NCBI GenBank assembly: GCA_030442055.1
Contig: JAUJEB010000011.1
Coordinates: 124,001 to 188,000 of the forward strand
Direction of reading: 5' to 3'
Source: Agaribacillus aureus
GTDB lineage: Bacteria; Bacteroidota; Bacteroidia; Cytophagales; Cyclobacteriaceae
Length of the DNA stretch: 64,000 bases
Part shown: positions 1 to 8,698 of the stretch, piece by piece
Layout: the number at the start of each line of letters is the position of its first letter
Numbering within the stretch: position 1 is the first letter of the stretch
Program-made: the position numbers and the translations under genes
Notes under the pieces: model-generated
Databases searched by the model: none
The model's input: the letters and a program-made list of their open reading frames with translations, nothing else
What the model was told of the DNA's origin: nothing

Positions 1-1859
1 TTAAAGGTTTCCGGAATGCCTGGATACTCCGGATAGTAATACAGGTCGTTTTCCACATAAGGACTCACGCCGCGTTTGTTATCCGGCACCCAAAAAATGG
101 GGGTTGAATAATTATTTTGATCCTGCACCTGGGACAGTTGCTCGGTGTTAAAATCAGCAGGCGCATTAGGGTAGATCAGGCGTTCCACCATGCCATTATC
201 TTCGATCAGGAGGTCGCCCTGTTCGCGGAATTTGCCTAGCGTAGGGTGCCTGGTACGACGTAATTCCGCAAATAATTCCAATACTTCATTGATATTAATA
301 TCAATATACTTTTGCTGCATCAGTACTTCCATCTTCGCCTCGGTGTCTGCCGCATTTTCGAAATCCTGTCCAACTTTGGCTGCCCATGCCTGAATGACGG
401 CGTCTGAAGGTTTATCCGGGAATGACATTTGATAAAAGTTCACCCCTTTTCCATTGTAATCATCCACGTTTGGAACGCTGGCTAAGCCCGGCGAGGTTTG
501 CTCACCCCAGTCATTGATGCGATACCAGTAGTTAATGGAACTCTCAACGGCGTTTTCTATGTGCTGTCTGGCAGTTGAACCGGTATTGCCCAGGTTTTTC
601 AACGCGGCCTCCGCCAATAAAAGCTGGACTTCGGCTACGGTAAATATCCTAACAGGCTCTACCAGGCTATGAAAGGAAAACGGGTTCCAATGAGCCCAGG
701 CATCGTGATCAAAATGCCGGTTTGCGCTGTTGTACCGATCATTTGAGGAATACCAAAAGTTATTGTATCCAAAATCCGCATTATTCCATGCCTGTACGCT
801 ATCAGTCATAGCGAGGGCTACATCAAATTTATAGGAAATCGGAATGTAAAGCCCTTCCCGGTTCGGGATAATCAAGGCAGGTAATCTCGGGTCGTCTACG
901 CCTTCCGTGTACACATGGTCGCGGTCATCGTCAAGCCAGTATAACACCTCAGGACTGGCCCACATATGATAAATCCACCTGGAAATGTTGCCTTTATAGC
1001 CCGGTCCGCCGTTGGCGCGAGATATCCAATCTTCTCCCTGGGGTGTTTCGAGATCTTCCGTCGGCAAATTTCCGTCGGCCAGAATTTCAGCAATGATAGC
1101 ACCGGCTTCATTCGGATACACATCGCTTACTCTTATCGCTGCCCTGAGCCGCCATGCGTTCGCCAACTGGGCCCACTTGTCGGCGTCACCCTTAAACATG
1201 ATATCATATTGATCAAACAATATTTTTCCTTTCGGAGAGAGATTGGCTACCGCTGATTGAATGCCATCACCGTATTCTTTAAACTTAGCCATGGCATCCT
1301 GGTAAATTTCCCAGGGATCATCAAATTTGGGAAAAAATACCCCCTCCGAACCTTTCAGAGCCTCTGAATAGGGGATGGCGTTGTGCACATCCACACTTTT
1401 CAGCACACAATTAAGCCAGAATATCCTGGTCATATAGGCATAAACCTTCATATCCTGTTGCTCCTCTTCACTCATTTCGGCGATCCGCTGTTCCATCAAA
1501 GGGAGCTCTTTAAAGTTTTGAAAGCCATAGTCGTATAACCGTCCCAATCCCAGCGTAGGGAAACTTGTCACATGATCGTCATAATTGTTAAATCTTACGG
1601 TAGAATTATGCGGGTTGGATGCCAGGTGCGTGCGCATTGGAAAGCCTAATCCCGGGGCATTAATATTCCGGTACCAGGAGAAATTCTGATCTTTAAAACT
1701 TGCCGTTCTTTGTATCATGTAGGCAAACATGCCGGGCACTATTTCCTCACCGCTGGGGCTGTATACATTAGGATTGTTGAAAAGCTCCTCCAGATCTTCC
1801 TGACAACCTATTGTGCTGAATAATGAAAGCACTATGATCAATAAAATGTGTTTTTTCAT
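1..1859 (-). CDS. SusD/RagB-like outer-membrane lipoprotein (3' end outside window)
   Basis: Glycan-binding surface lipoprotein that caps the SusC channel encoded just upstream. The frame is open from an ATG at 1859 to the window edge (about 619 codons), so the stop is missing; close to the full length of the family is present. The N-terminus starts MKKHILLIIVLSLF and ends in a lipobox (STIGC), giving a predicted lipidated Cys at about residue 19. The body resembles the SusD-like group that carries a 'nutrient-binding lipoprotein' label, with segments such as MFKGDADKWAQLANAWRLR, which recalls the TPR-like SusD fold. It lies 12 bp after the susC stop and is clearly cotranscribed with it. The ligand cannot be read from the sequence. 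The family call is from recognised sequence character; the subfamily is less certain. Confidence 0.85.
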   Translation of the reverse strand, partial: MKKHILLIIVLSLFSTIGCQEDLEELFNNPNVYSPSGEEIVPGMFAYMIQRTASFKDQNFSWYRNINAPGLGFPMRTHLASNPHNSTVRFNNYDDHVTSFPTLGLGRLYDYGFQNFKELPLMEQRIAEMSEEEQQDMKVYAYMTRIFWLNCVLKSVDVHNAIPYSEALKGSEGVFFPKFDDPWEIYQDAMAKFKEYGDGIQSAVANLSPKGKILFDQYDIMFKGDADKWAQLANAWRLRAAIRVSDVYPNEAGAIIAEILADGNLPTEDLETPQGEDWISRANGGPGYKGNISRWIYHMWASPEVLYWLDDDRDHVYTEGVDDPRLPALIIPNREGLYIPISYKFDVALAMTDSVQAWNNADFGYNNFWYSSNDRYNSANRHFDHDAWAHWNPFSFHSLVEPVRIFTVAEVQLLLAEAALKNLGNTGSTARQHIENAVESSINYWYRINDWGEQTSPGLASVPNVDDYNGKGVNFYQMSFPDKPSDAVIQAWAAKVGQDFENAADTEAKMEVLMQQKYIDININEVLELFAELRRTRHPTLGKFREQGDLLIEDNGMVERLIYPNAPADFNTEQLSQVQDQNNYSTPIFWVPDNKRGVSPYVENDLYYYPEYPGIPETF

Positions 1860-1871
1860 GACTCAATATTT

Positions 1872-4800
1872 TTATATTCCGAAAGAAAGCTGAAAACCAA
1901 AACTCTGCGTAGAAGGCAGAACCGTTTCTCCCCTGAAGGTTTTTGTACCGGTAGAGGCCTCTGCATCAAAATTTGGCATGGTCTTGTACAAGTAGCCAAG
2001 GTTCCTTGCAAACAAGGTCACTGACAAATGCTGCAAACTCAGCTTTTGCGCCAGGGTTTGCGGCACGTTATAGGACAAGGTAATCTCTCTGATTTTGATG
2101 TAATCATTATCATACCGGTTATTGACGCCATCCAGTATCTGGCCTCCGGTCCAATACACAAAGTTGCTGTAATAATACTCGCCGGCGCTTACGATCACGT
2201 CGTTTTCTGTATAGACGGGATTATTAACATCGGTCAGATCTTCCTGGACACCCTCTATGATGATACCGTCGTGATATACCAGGCCATCCTGGGCATTAGG
2301 CGGCGCAGGCTGGTCGTGTTCCCAGGGTATGTTGTCCCCGGTTGCATCGTCAATGTAGTAGGCCACACCGCCGTGTTCCTCGTTCCGGCCGGGCAGGGAC
2401 TGTGCGCTGGTTCCGGTACCTTTCAGCACGTAATCGGCAAAGTTGTAAACGCTAGCACCAAAGGAATAATCCAAAAATAACCCCAGGTTAAGTCCTTTGT
2501 AGCTGAGGTTAGTAGAAAAACCTCCGAGGAAATCGGGATAGATATTTCCGGTGAGTATTTCCTCCTGCTCATCCAAATCGTAACTTATTCCATCTGATGC
2601 CACAATTGGTCTGCCAGCAAATTGCCCGGATTCCACCGTCCTGGGACCGATCGCATATATATTCCCGGATCGCTCACCTTCTCGTGCCAGCACCTGAACG
2701 CCGTGACCGACGTTGGTGATCACTTTTTGAGGGAGTCCTGGAAACAATTCAATTATTTTATTATGCTGACTAGCCATCATTAATGTCATTTCCAGCCTCA
2801 GGTCGTTGGTCTGGATTGGAACACCATTAAGACTCAGTTCATAGCCCCAGTTCTGAACATCTCCGGCATTAATTTTAATAGCGTTGGCCGCAGTCGTAGG
2901 GGTCAGCTGTACGGACATGATCTGATCGTACACATTGTTATTGTAATAAGAAAAATCAATACCCAGGCGATTTCCCTGGAAAAATTTTAATTCCGTACCG
3001 ATCTCAAACTCTCTTTTTCTTTCAGGCTTAATGACCCCGCCGAAAAGTGACGACGGTCCCTGCACCGGCAAGGCATTGGTGCCTGCCACCAAAGTTCCGG
3101 CCTGCAATCCCTGATAAGCAAAATAAGTGCTGGGTGCATCGCGCCCTACATCAGCAAAGGACGCTCTTAACTTACCAAATTGTAAAGCAGGCACAACGTT
3201 CCTGGCCATGTTGGTAAAGTTCCAGGTAAAGGCAACGCCGGGGTAGAAATAGGTATTATTTTCCGGGTCCAGCGTCGAGGTCCAGTCTTGTCGCGCATTC
3301 AGCTCCAGTGTATAAATGTCATCCCAGGTTAAAGTCGCCAAACCAAGCACGCTGTACAATTTTCTCTCGTCGGTGGTGTACCCTCTTACCTGACCTATTT
3401 CGCTGGCGCGGTCGGGCCAAACGTTGGCATCAATATCCACCACCTGGTTTCCCAGATTGTACCAGTCGGGATAGGTGAAGCCACTGTTACCCGGACTTGC
3501 CCAAATACCGGCGTATAGTTTATCTCTGAATTGCCTGCTATAGGTACCTCCTCCCATTACAAATACTTTCAACCTGTCATTAACCAGGCTTTTATCAAAA
3601 TTCATAAAAGCTCTGAATTCGTGGTTTAAAGCTTTTTCTTTTTGAACCCTGTATTCACCGCCCAGTATTTCCGGATCCACGGCCAGGGGTTTTTCCCTGT
3701 TTTCAATGTCGATGTTGGTGAGGTCTATGCTTGCCTGTCCAACAAAGTACAGCCAATCCGTAAAGTAGATCGAGGGACGAAGGGAGGCGATCAGGTGAGA
3801 TTTATCATCAATATACCGGTCACTTTCCCTGCCATAGTATTGCCTGGCCATTGGCATTTCAGGATAAAACTGTGTCAGAATGCCATCTACATAGTTTGGG
3901 TCATTAAAATCCCGGTAATCATCGGTGTAGAAATACCCGAAATTGGGGTCAAGCGGATCAGTTACCTTATATTGCTCCTTGGCCATGAGCTCTTCGTAGG
4001 GCGCATCCCTGTTCAAACCATTCACCATGCCTACTGCCCATTCGCTAATCCGGTTCTGCGTTTTTACGCTGTAATAGTTGGCAGCGTAATCAAAGCTTAC
4101 TTTGGGGGAAATATTCTGTTTACCGGCAAAACTAAAAGTATTCTTTTTCTGGAAGAAATCTGGCACAATTCCCTGGTAGTCATAATTTGTAAATGAAAAT
4201 CTCGTATTACCAAAATCACCACCGTTGCTGATCGCCACGTTGGTGCTCATGGTATGGCCATTGTCGTAAGCAAACATGTAGTTGTTGGGGTAAGCCTGGT
4301 AGGGTCGCGTAACACCATCCCAGTATAACAGCTGCACATCCTCATTTCCGGCGAATGCAGGACCAAAATTTCCCGCCACGGCACCTTGCACGCGGGTGCT
4401 TACACCGTCGACATCAATATAATATTCATCGTATTCATTCCACCCTGTGCCAAATTCATTTTGAAAATCTATGTAATTTCTAGGCCGCTCAATGGAATAT
4501 TGATAATTGACATCTACGCCAAAGCCTTCTTGTTTTTTTCCTGATTTGGTAGTAATCAGTACAACACCATTGGCCCCGGCGCTGCCATAAAGTACGGAGG
4601 CCTTGGCACCTTTTAATATCTCTAAAGATTCAATATCCAGCGCATTGAGATCATTGATACCGCTACCGTAATCTCCTTTTCGTTCCGCGGTGCCGCCGCC
4701 ACCAAAAATCTGGCTCTCGGTGTCGTAAATGGGTACGCCATCTACTACAAACAAAGGTCTGGTGTTGGCTTCAAATTCGAGGGCGTTTGTTCCTCTGATA

Positions 4801-5639
4801 TTGATCTCTATTCCTCCGGTGGGTCCTGATACGGATTGCCTGACGTTCACACCGGCCGCTCTTCCCTGAAGGATACTAAACGGGTTTACCGGGTTACCGG
4901 CCTTGACCAGGTCTTTTCCATCTATTTTGCTAATGGCATAACCCAGGGACTTCCTGTCTCTCGTGACGCCCATCGCCGTGACAACTACCTCCTCCAATTG
5001 GGTCAGGTCGGGCTTTAAAACTACGTCGATGACATTCCGCCCGGAAATATCTATCTCCTGGCTCAGGTAACCAATGTACGAGTATACCAGGGTAGTAATA
5101 CCTTCCTGTACATTTATCCTGTAATTGCCGTCTATATCGGTTACCGTACCTTTGGTGGTTCCCTTGGCAATGATGCTGACACCCGGCAAAGGCACATCGT
5201 TTTCATCAGTTACCTTGCCGGACACAGCAAAATCCTGCCTTATTTCAATTTCCACATCCGAACCAAAAGAAAGCATTTTCTTTCGGTTGATCGTTATCAA
5301 ATTGTTGACCTGCTTGAATTTCAAGTTGGCTTTTTTGGACATTTCCATAAGGTAATCGAAAACAGGCCGGTCCGAATTATTAAAATTTAACCTTACTTGC
5401 GTATTCAACACATTCTGATCGTAGGCAAATTCAAAATACGTATTTTGCTCAATCGCGCGGATTACCTCCGGCAATTGGGCATTTTCAAATGCCAGGCTAA
5501 CATTTACATTTTTCACGCTTTGATATCGCTGCGCTGTGGACTCAGAGGCTAATACCATTGTGACAAACATCAGTTGAAGGAAAACCCCATACGTCGAGTA
5601 TTTTGTAAACATGATAAGCTTAAGTAAAATGTTTTTCAT
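1872..5639 (-). CDS. SusC/RagA TonB-linked outer-membrane transporter with STN domain
   Basis: TonB-dependent channel for oligosaccharide import, paired with the SusD lipoprotein downstream. From an alternative ATG at 5663 the protein has 1263 residues; the start MKNILLKL at 5639 gives a more normal signal peptide and is used here. Numbering from 5663: signal peptide to about 45, STN (secretin/TonB short N-terminal) domain about 55-128, carboxypeptidase-regulatory-like repeat about 147-232 (GKVTDENDVPLPGVSI), TonB-box-like EEVVVTAMG at about 224-232, plug about 235-375, then the beta-barrel. The STN domain is the part that signals to a FecR anti-sigma factor in trans-envelope signalling, and a fecR gene sits directly upstream. 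The substrate is unknown. Confidence 0.95.
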   Translation of the reverse strand: MKNILLKLIMFTKYSTYGVFLQLMFVTMVLASESTAQRYQSVKNVNVSLAFENAQLPEVIRAIEQNTYFEFAYDQNVLNTQVRLNFNNSDRPVFDYLMEMSKKANLKFKQVNNLITINRKKMLSFGSDVEIEIRQDFAVSGKVTDENDVPLPGVSIIAKGTTKGTVTDIDGNYRINVQEGITTLVYSYIGYLSQEIDISGRNVIDVVLKPDLTQLEEVVVTAMGVTRDRKSLGYAISKIDGKDLVKAGNPVNPFSILQGRAAGVNVRQSVSGPTGGIEINIRGTNALEFEANTRPLFVVDGVPIYDTESQIFGGGGTAERKGDYGSGINDLNALDIESLEILKGAKASVLYGSAGANGVVLITTKSGKKQEGFGVDVNYQYSIERPRNYIDFQNEFGTGWNEYDEYYIDVDGVSTRVQGAVAGNFGPAFAGNEDVQLLYWDGVTRPYQAYPNNYMFAYDNGHTMSTNVAISNGGDFGNTRFSFTNYDYQGIVPDFFQKKNTFSFAGKQNISPKVSFDYAANYYSVKTQNRISEWAVGMVNGLNRDAPYEELMAKEQYKVTDPLDPNFGYFYTDDYRDFNDPNYVDGILTQFYPEMPMARQYYGRESDRYIDDKSHLIASLRPSIYFTDWLYFVGQASIDLTNIDIENREKPLAVDPEILGGEYRVQKEKALNHEFRAFMNFDKSLVNDRLKVFVMGGGTYSRQFRDKLYAGIWASPGNSGFTYPDWYNLGNQVVDIDANVWPDRASEIGQVRGYTTDERKLYSVLGLATLTWDDIYTLELNARQDWTSTLDPENNTYFYPGVAFTWNFTNMARNVVPALQFGKLRASFADVGRDAPSTYFAYQGLQAGTLVAGTNALPVQGPSSLFGGVIKPERKREFEIGTELKFFQGNRLGIDFSYYNNNVYDQIMSVQLTPTTAANAIKINAGDVQNWGYELSLNGVPIQTNDLRLEMTLMMASQHNKIIELFPGLPQKVITNVGHGVQVLAREGERSGNIYAIGPRTVESGQFAGRPIVASDGISYDLDEQEEILTGNIYPDFLGGFSTNLSYKGLNLGLFLDYSFGASVYNFADYVLKGTGTSAQSLPGRNEEHGGVAYYIDDATGDNIPWEHDQPAPPNAQDGLVYHDGIIIEGVQEDLTDVNNPVYTENDVIVSAGEYYYSNFVYWTGGQILDGVNNRYDNDYIKIREITLSYNVPQTLAQKLSLQHLSVTLFARNLGYLYKTMPNFDAEASTGTKTFRGETVLPSTQSFGFQLSFGI

Positions 5640-5725
5640 ACTTTTGTAAATTATATTAAACATGTAGTAAATCTTTTCCTCATTTGATATGGTTCGCTGC
5701 TATGATCAAATAAGGAATTGGTTGG

Positions 5726-5756
5726 TCACCGGCAGTAGACTGTCGGTGATTTTTTT
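5726..5756 (+). terminator. Intrinsic terminator reading on the + strand, antisense to the fecR-susC operon
   Basis: A 10-bp stem (5726-5735 with 5740-5749, TCACCGGCAG / CTGTCGGTGA), a TAGA loop and seven T residues at 5750-5756. On the + strand the only irregular pair is a G.U wobble; on the minus strand the same position is an A.C mismatch and no U-tract follows. It therefore looks built to stop + strand transcription, although both flanking genes are on the minus strand. Confidence 0.7.
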
Positions 5757-5797
5757 AGCTTGTATTTATATTGCTCATAGTTTCGTGGTTTTATAGT

Positions 5798-6802
5798 TTA
5801 AAAATAAAGCGTCACACTATCGCCGTCTATTTTAAATTGAAAGCCTTCACCGAATCCAATCACCTTGAGTACATTTTCCAGATTAGAATCGGTAAAGTTG
5901 GCGGTAAAATCCCAGTCTGGTTTTGCTTTTTCATCATAAAAGAATTTAACACCGTACCACCTTTCAAGCTGCGCTATGACGGCATCAAAATCAGCATGTC
6001 TGAACACCATTCTTCCGTCTTTCCAGGAGACTTCGTCTTCGAGGGAAGTTCTTGCTTTTCTAAATACTTTTTGCGTCGTGTTATAAACCGCTAATTCCCC
6101 TGCATTAAGCAGCACGGTTAAAGCTTCTTTGTTTACGATGCCTACCTTCCCTTCTACCAGCGCTACTTTTATCTTTTTCTCACTGTTGAAGGCATTTACA
6201 TTAAAAGAAGTACCGAGGGCTTTGACTGTTAAATCGCCAGCAACCACTTCAAATGTTCTTGCCGGATCCTTTTTCACCTTAAAATAAGCTTCACCTTTAA
6301 GCTCAACAATCCGGTCTTTGGCCGTAAAATGCTCTGAATATTTAATAGAACTTTCGGAGTTGATCCAGACAATAGAAGAGTCAGGCAAGGTAATTCTCAA
6401 CTTCTGTCCGGCGAGGGTACTCCTTTCAATGATCCTGGAAGTATAGGTGCTATCGTTTTGAATATAAAATTCATTTCTCACCAATAAGATTGATATAATC
6501 ACCAACGCTGAAATCGCCGCCGCAACGCCCAAATACCTTTTCCATCTGTTTTTGTGCTTCGGTTTATCTTCTCTTAAAACATATTGATTGGTTGCCTTAG
6601 CCCAGATCTTATCCGCCAGCTGATCCGCATTCGGAACTTTGGGCCTGGCCGACTTTTCTTTCCAAATCAGCTTTAGATGCTCAAATGTCTGCAAGTGGTC
6701 ATCAGACTCCGCCAACCACTTATTGAGCACTGTATATTCTTCTTCGGTGCCATGTTCCTTCAAAATGGAAATAATGACCTCGTCTATGTCTCTCTCTTTC
6801 AT
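5798..6802 (-). CDS. FecR family anti-sigma factor
   Basis: Inner-membrane anti-sigma factor (334 residues) that receives a signal from the STN domain of the adjacent SusC and controls the ECF sigma factor encoded upstream. Visible parts: a cytoplasmic helical N-terminus about 1-85 that would bind the sigma factor, one membrane helix at about 90-108, then a periplasmic FecR domain about 125-225 (TLAGQKLRITLPDSSIVWIN; AYFKVKKDPARTFEV) and a C-terminal DUF4974-like region about 265-334. The order sigma factor, fecR, susC, susD on one strand is the classic arrangement of this signalling module in Bacteroidota. The 134 bp to susC contains an odd + strand terminator. Confidence 0.93.
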   Translation of the reverse strand: MKERDIDEVIISILKEHGTEEEYTVLNKWLAESDDHLQTFEHLKLIWKEKSARPKVPNADQLADKIWAKATNQYVLREDKPKHKNRWKRYLGVAAAISALVIISILLVRNEFYIQNDSTYTSRIIERSTLAGQKLRITLPDSSIVWINSESSIKYSEHFTAKDRIVELKGEAYFKVKKDPARTFEVVAGDLTVKALGTSFNVNAFNSEKKIKVALVEGKVGIVNKEALTVLLNAGELAVYNTTQKVFRKARTSLEDEVSWKDGRMVFRHADFDAVIAQLERWYGVKFFYDEKAKPDWDFTANFTDSNLENVLKVIGFGEGFQFKIDGDSVTLYF

Positions 6803-7012
6803 ATTTTTACTTGTTGATATTAAAGACGACTGTAACAGTGAAATACTTAGTCGATATCAAAAAAATTGTTTTTGAGGAACAGACATGTTACGCCAGTATG
6901 CCCAAAGTGCACTTTTTTTCAGGTTGACATGTACCTTACATGGGAGTGGATAGCCACAGCAATGGCAGGGACGGCTTTGAAGCAACAGGCTACATTTTCC
7001 AGGAACGAAAGA

Positions 7013-7642
7013 CTATAAACCAAACAATAAAATCAGTGATTTGGCAATTTTCAAATATCCTGGGTTATCTGATTTTGACTCCAGATATTTGTGCAGCACT
7101 TCCCTGATCTCCTTACCGGCCATTGTAATGTGAACCCCGACCGTTCTCACGGATATATCCATCAGGTCGGCCACCTCCTTGTAGCTGAGACTTTCGTCTT
7201 TTACCAGCTTATAAACCATTCTCCGCTTAGGTGGGAAATTTTCTACCGTATTAAATATCAGGTCTCTTAGCTCCCTTTCTATGAGTTTTTCATAGGGGTC
7301 CACATATTCCTTCAGGAAAAAATCATTGTCGGAATCAATCACCACAAACTTGCGCTTTTTCTCCTTTTTAAGATAGTCCAGCGCCTCGTTTCTCACCACG
7401 ATGAACAGGTAGTTTTCAAAGTTATTAACCTTGCAAATCTCTTTGGCCTTTTTAATCAACCGTACCATAACATTGGAGACTATATCTTCTGCCTGCTCAA
7501 ATTGCGGTACAAAAAGCATGGCGAACTGGATCAGATTACCGTAATACTCATTGAAAAAAAGGGTGAATGCCTCCTTGTCATTGTTTTCGGCAATTCTCTG
7601 AAAAATTTGTTTTGGGTGTTCGTGTCGTTTCATGGCGACCAT
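7013..7642 (-). CDS. ECF-type RNA polymerase sigma-70 factor
   Basis: Extracytoplasmic-function sigma factor, 209 residues from 7642; an ATG three codons later (7633) is an equally good start. Region 2 covers about 25-95, with QAEDIVSNVMVRL (region 2.2-like) and DYLKKEKKRK (region 2.4/linker). Region 4 spans about 130-190, with the helix-turn-helix LSYKEVADLMDISVRTVGVH. The C-terminus carries a hydrophobic tail (LKIAKSLILLFGL) that is common in this Bacteroidota sigma group. It is probably held inactive by the downstream FecR and directs transcription of the susCD pair. The two genes are separated by about 210 bp, so fecR may also have its own promoter. Confidence 0.94.
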   Translation of the reverse strand: MVAMKRHEHPKQIFQRIAENNDKEAFTLFFNEYYGNLIQFAMLFVPQFEQAEDIVSNVMVRLIKKAKEICKVNNFENYLFIVVRNEALDYLKKEKKRKFVVIDSDNDFFLKEYVDPYEKLIERELRDLIFNTVENFPPKRRMVYKLVKDESLSYKEVADLMDISVRTVGVHITMAGKEIREVLHKYLESKSDNPGYLKIAKSLILLFGL

Positions 7643-7722
7643 CGAAATAGTTTACTAAATATCAGATATTTTTAAGTCAAAACCTCCGGCTATTCAGTGT
7701 CTCAAAAGGTAACTTGTAAATT

Positions 7723-7730
7723 CAAATATA
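7723..7730 (-). promoter_or_regulatory. Candidate -7 box upstream of the ECF sigma gene
   Basis: The + strand reads CAAATATA, i.e. TATATTTG on the minus strand, matching the Bacteroidota -7 consensus TAnnTTTG about 80 bp before the sigma gene start. No convincing -33 TTTG was found at the usual spacing, so support is partial. Confidence 0.35.
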
Positions 7731-7852
7731 GGAATTTTTTCAATATGCCATTTCACATGATCCCAATCAGTTGTATTAAACCAGGTAAATATGAGCAGGA
7801 TTTTGCAACTTGCATACCGGAAAAAGAGTCACCGGAATAACAGAATAAAAAT

Positions 7853-8623
7853 ATGCTGGCCATAGAAAAAAACTATCTTGAGCCTTCGGTATTCAAACCA
7901 GAAAACCTGCTAAGAGAAGCCAGAAGACAAAAAACAATTCCCGACTGCAAGATCCCCCGGGTGTGCATACTGGATCCTGATGGGGATATCGTGGATTATC
8001 TGATTAAATCAAAAAAAGCAAGCTTAAACAGGTGTTGGTCCTGCTACCATACGAAAATGTACGCATTTGAGCATGATGGTATGGAGCTGGGAATCATAGG
8101 TTCGGCGGTGGGCGCTTCCTTTGCCGTTTTGCTGGCAGAACAAATGTTCGTGTCGGGTTGTGAACTGCTCATCAGCATGACGTCAGCGGGAGTAATAAAC
8201 CCACCGGCTAAAGACATCCGCTTTATTTTAATAAATGAATCATTGCGGGATGAGGGAACCAGCTATCACTACCTCCCCCCGGGTGAAAAAGCCGCTATTA
8301 ATCCTGCTCTACGCCAACAGCTGCAACCGCTCATGAACAAACCCGGGCTGGCCACCGCCGAAGGAAACAGCTGGACCACTGATGCGCCCTACCGCGAAAC
8401 CAAAACATCGATTGAATATGCTAAAAACCAGGGTGTTACCGCAGTTGAAATGGAAGCATCAGCCCTTTATGCATTTGCCAAGGCCCATCAAAAAAATGTG
8501 GTTTGTTTTGCCCATCTGACCAATAACATGGCGCAGGACACGGAGGATTTTGAGAAAGGTACTGAAAACGGGAGCATCGATTCGCTCGGGGTGATTTATC
8601 AGACAATCGCATGTCTGATATAA
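7853..8623 (+). CDS. Nucleoside phosphorylase (PNP/UDP family)
   Basis: Phosphorolytic cleavage of a purine or pyrimidine nucleoside to free base and (deoxy)ribose-1-phosphate, in the cytoplasm. At 256 residues it fits the PNP_UDP_1 family. The Gly-rich phosphate/ribose segment GIIGSAVGASFAVLLAEQ lies at about 78-95, a base-pocket segment SMTSAGVI at about 108-115, and the signature VTAVEMEASALYAFA, whose Met-Glu pair contacts ribose, at about 192-206. Uridine phosphorylase is the nearest guess, but specificity cannot be fixed. It is a single gene, divergent from the sigma factor and convergent with the oxidoreductase, and ends just before a strong hairpin. Confidence 0.88.
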   Translation: MLAIEKNYLEPSVFKPENLLREARRQKTIPDCKIPRVCILDPDGDIVDYLIKSKKASLNRCWSCYHTKMYAFEHDGMELGIIGSAVGASFAVLLAEQMFVSGCELLISMTSAGVINPPAKDIRFILINESLRDEGTSYHYLPPGEKAAINPALRQQLQPLMNKPGLATAEGNSWTTDAPYRETKTSIEYAKNQGVTAVEMEASALYAFAKAHQKNVVCFAHLTNNMAQDTEDFEKGTENGSIDSLGVIYQTIACLI

Positions 8624-8629
8624 AAAACA

Positions 8630-8672
8630 GGTCAGTAGTCAATGCGATAAATAATCGCATTGACTACTGACC
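8630..8672. terminator. Perfect 19-bp hairpin between convergent genes
   Basis: Arms 8630-8648 and 8654-8672 are perfectly complementary around the loop AAATA. It lies between two convergent stop codons, so a bidirectional transcription stop is likely, although neither side has a long T-tract. The first 12 bases of the arm recur at 11803-11814. Confidence 0.65.
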
Positions 8673-8698
8673 CGGGTCTTTCGGCCGACCGGCATGAA

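Noticed and set aside
2028..2480. 150-codon + strand frame inside susC
   Set aside because: Fully antisense to a clear TonB-dependent transporter; no family features of its own.
3642..4196. 184-codon + strand frame inside susC
   Set aside because: Antisense shadow of the barrel-coding region; no domain or start-site support.
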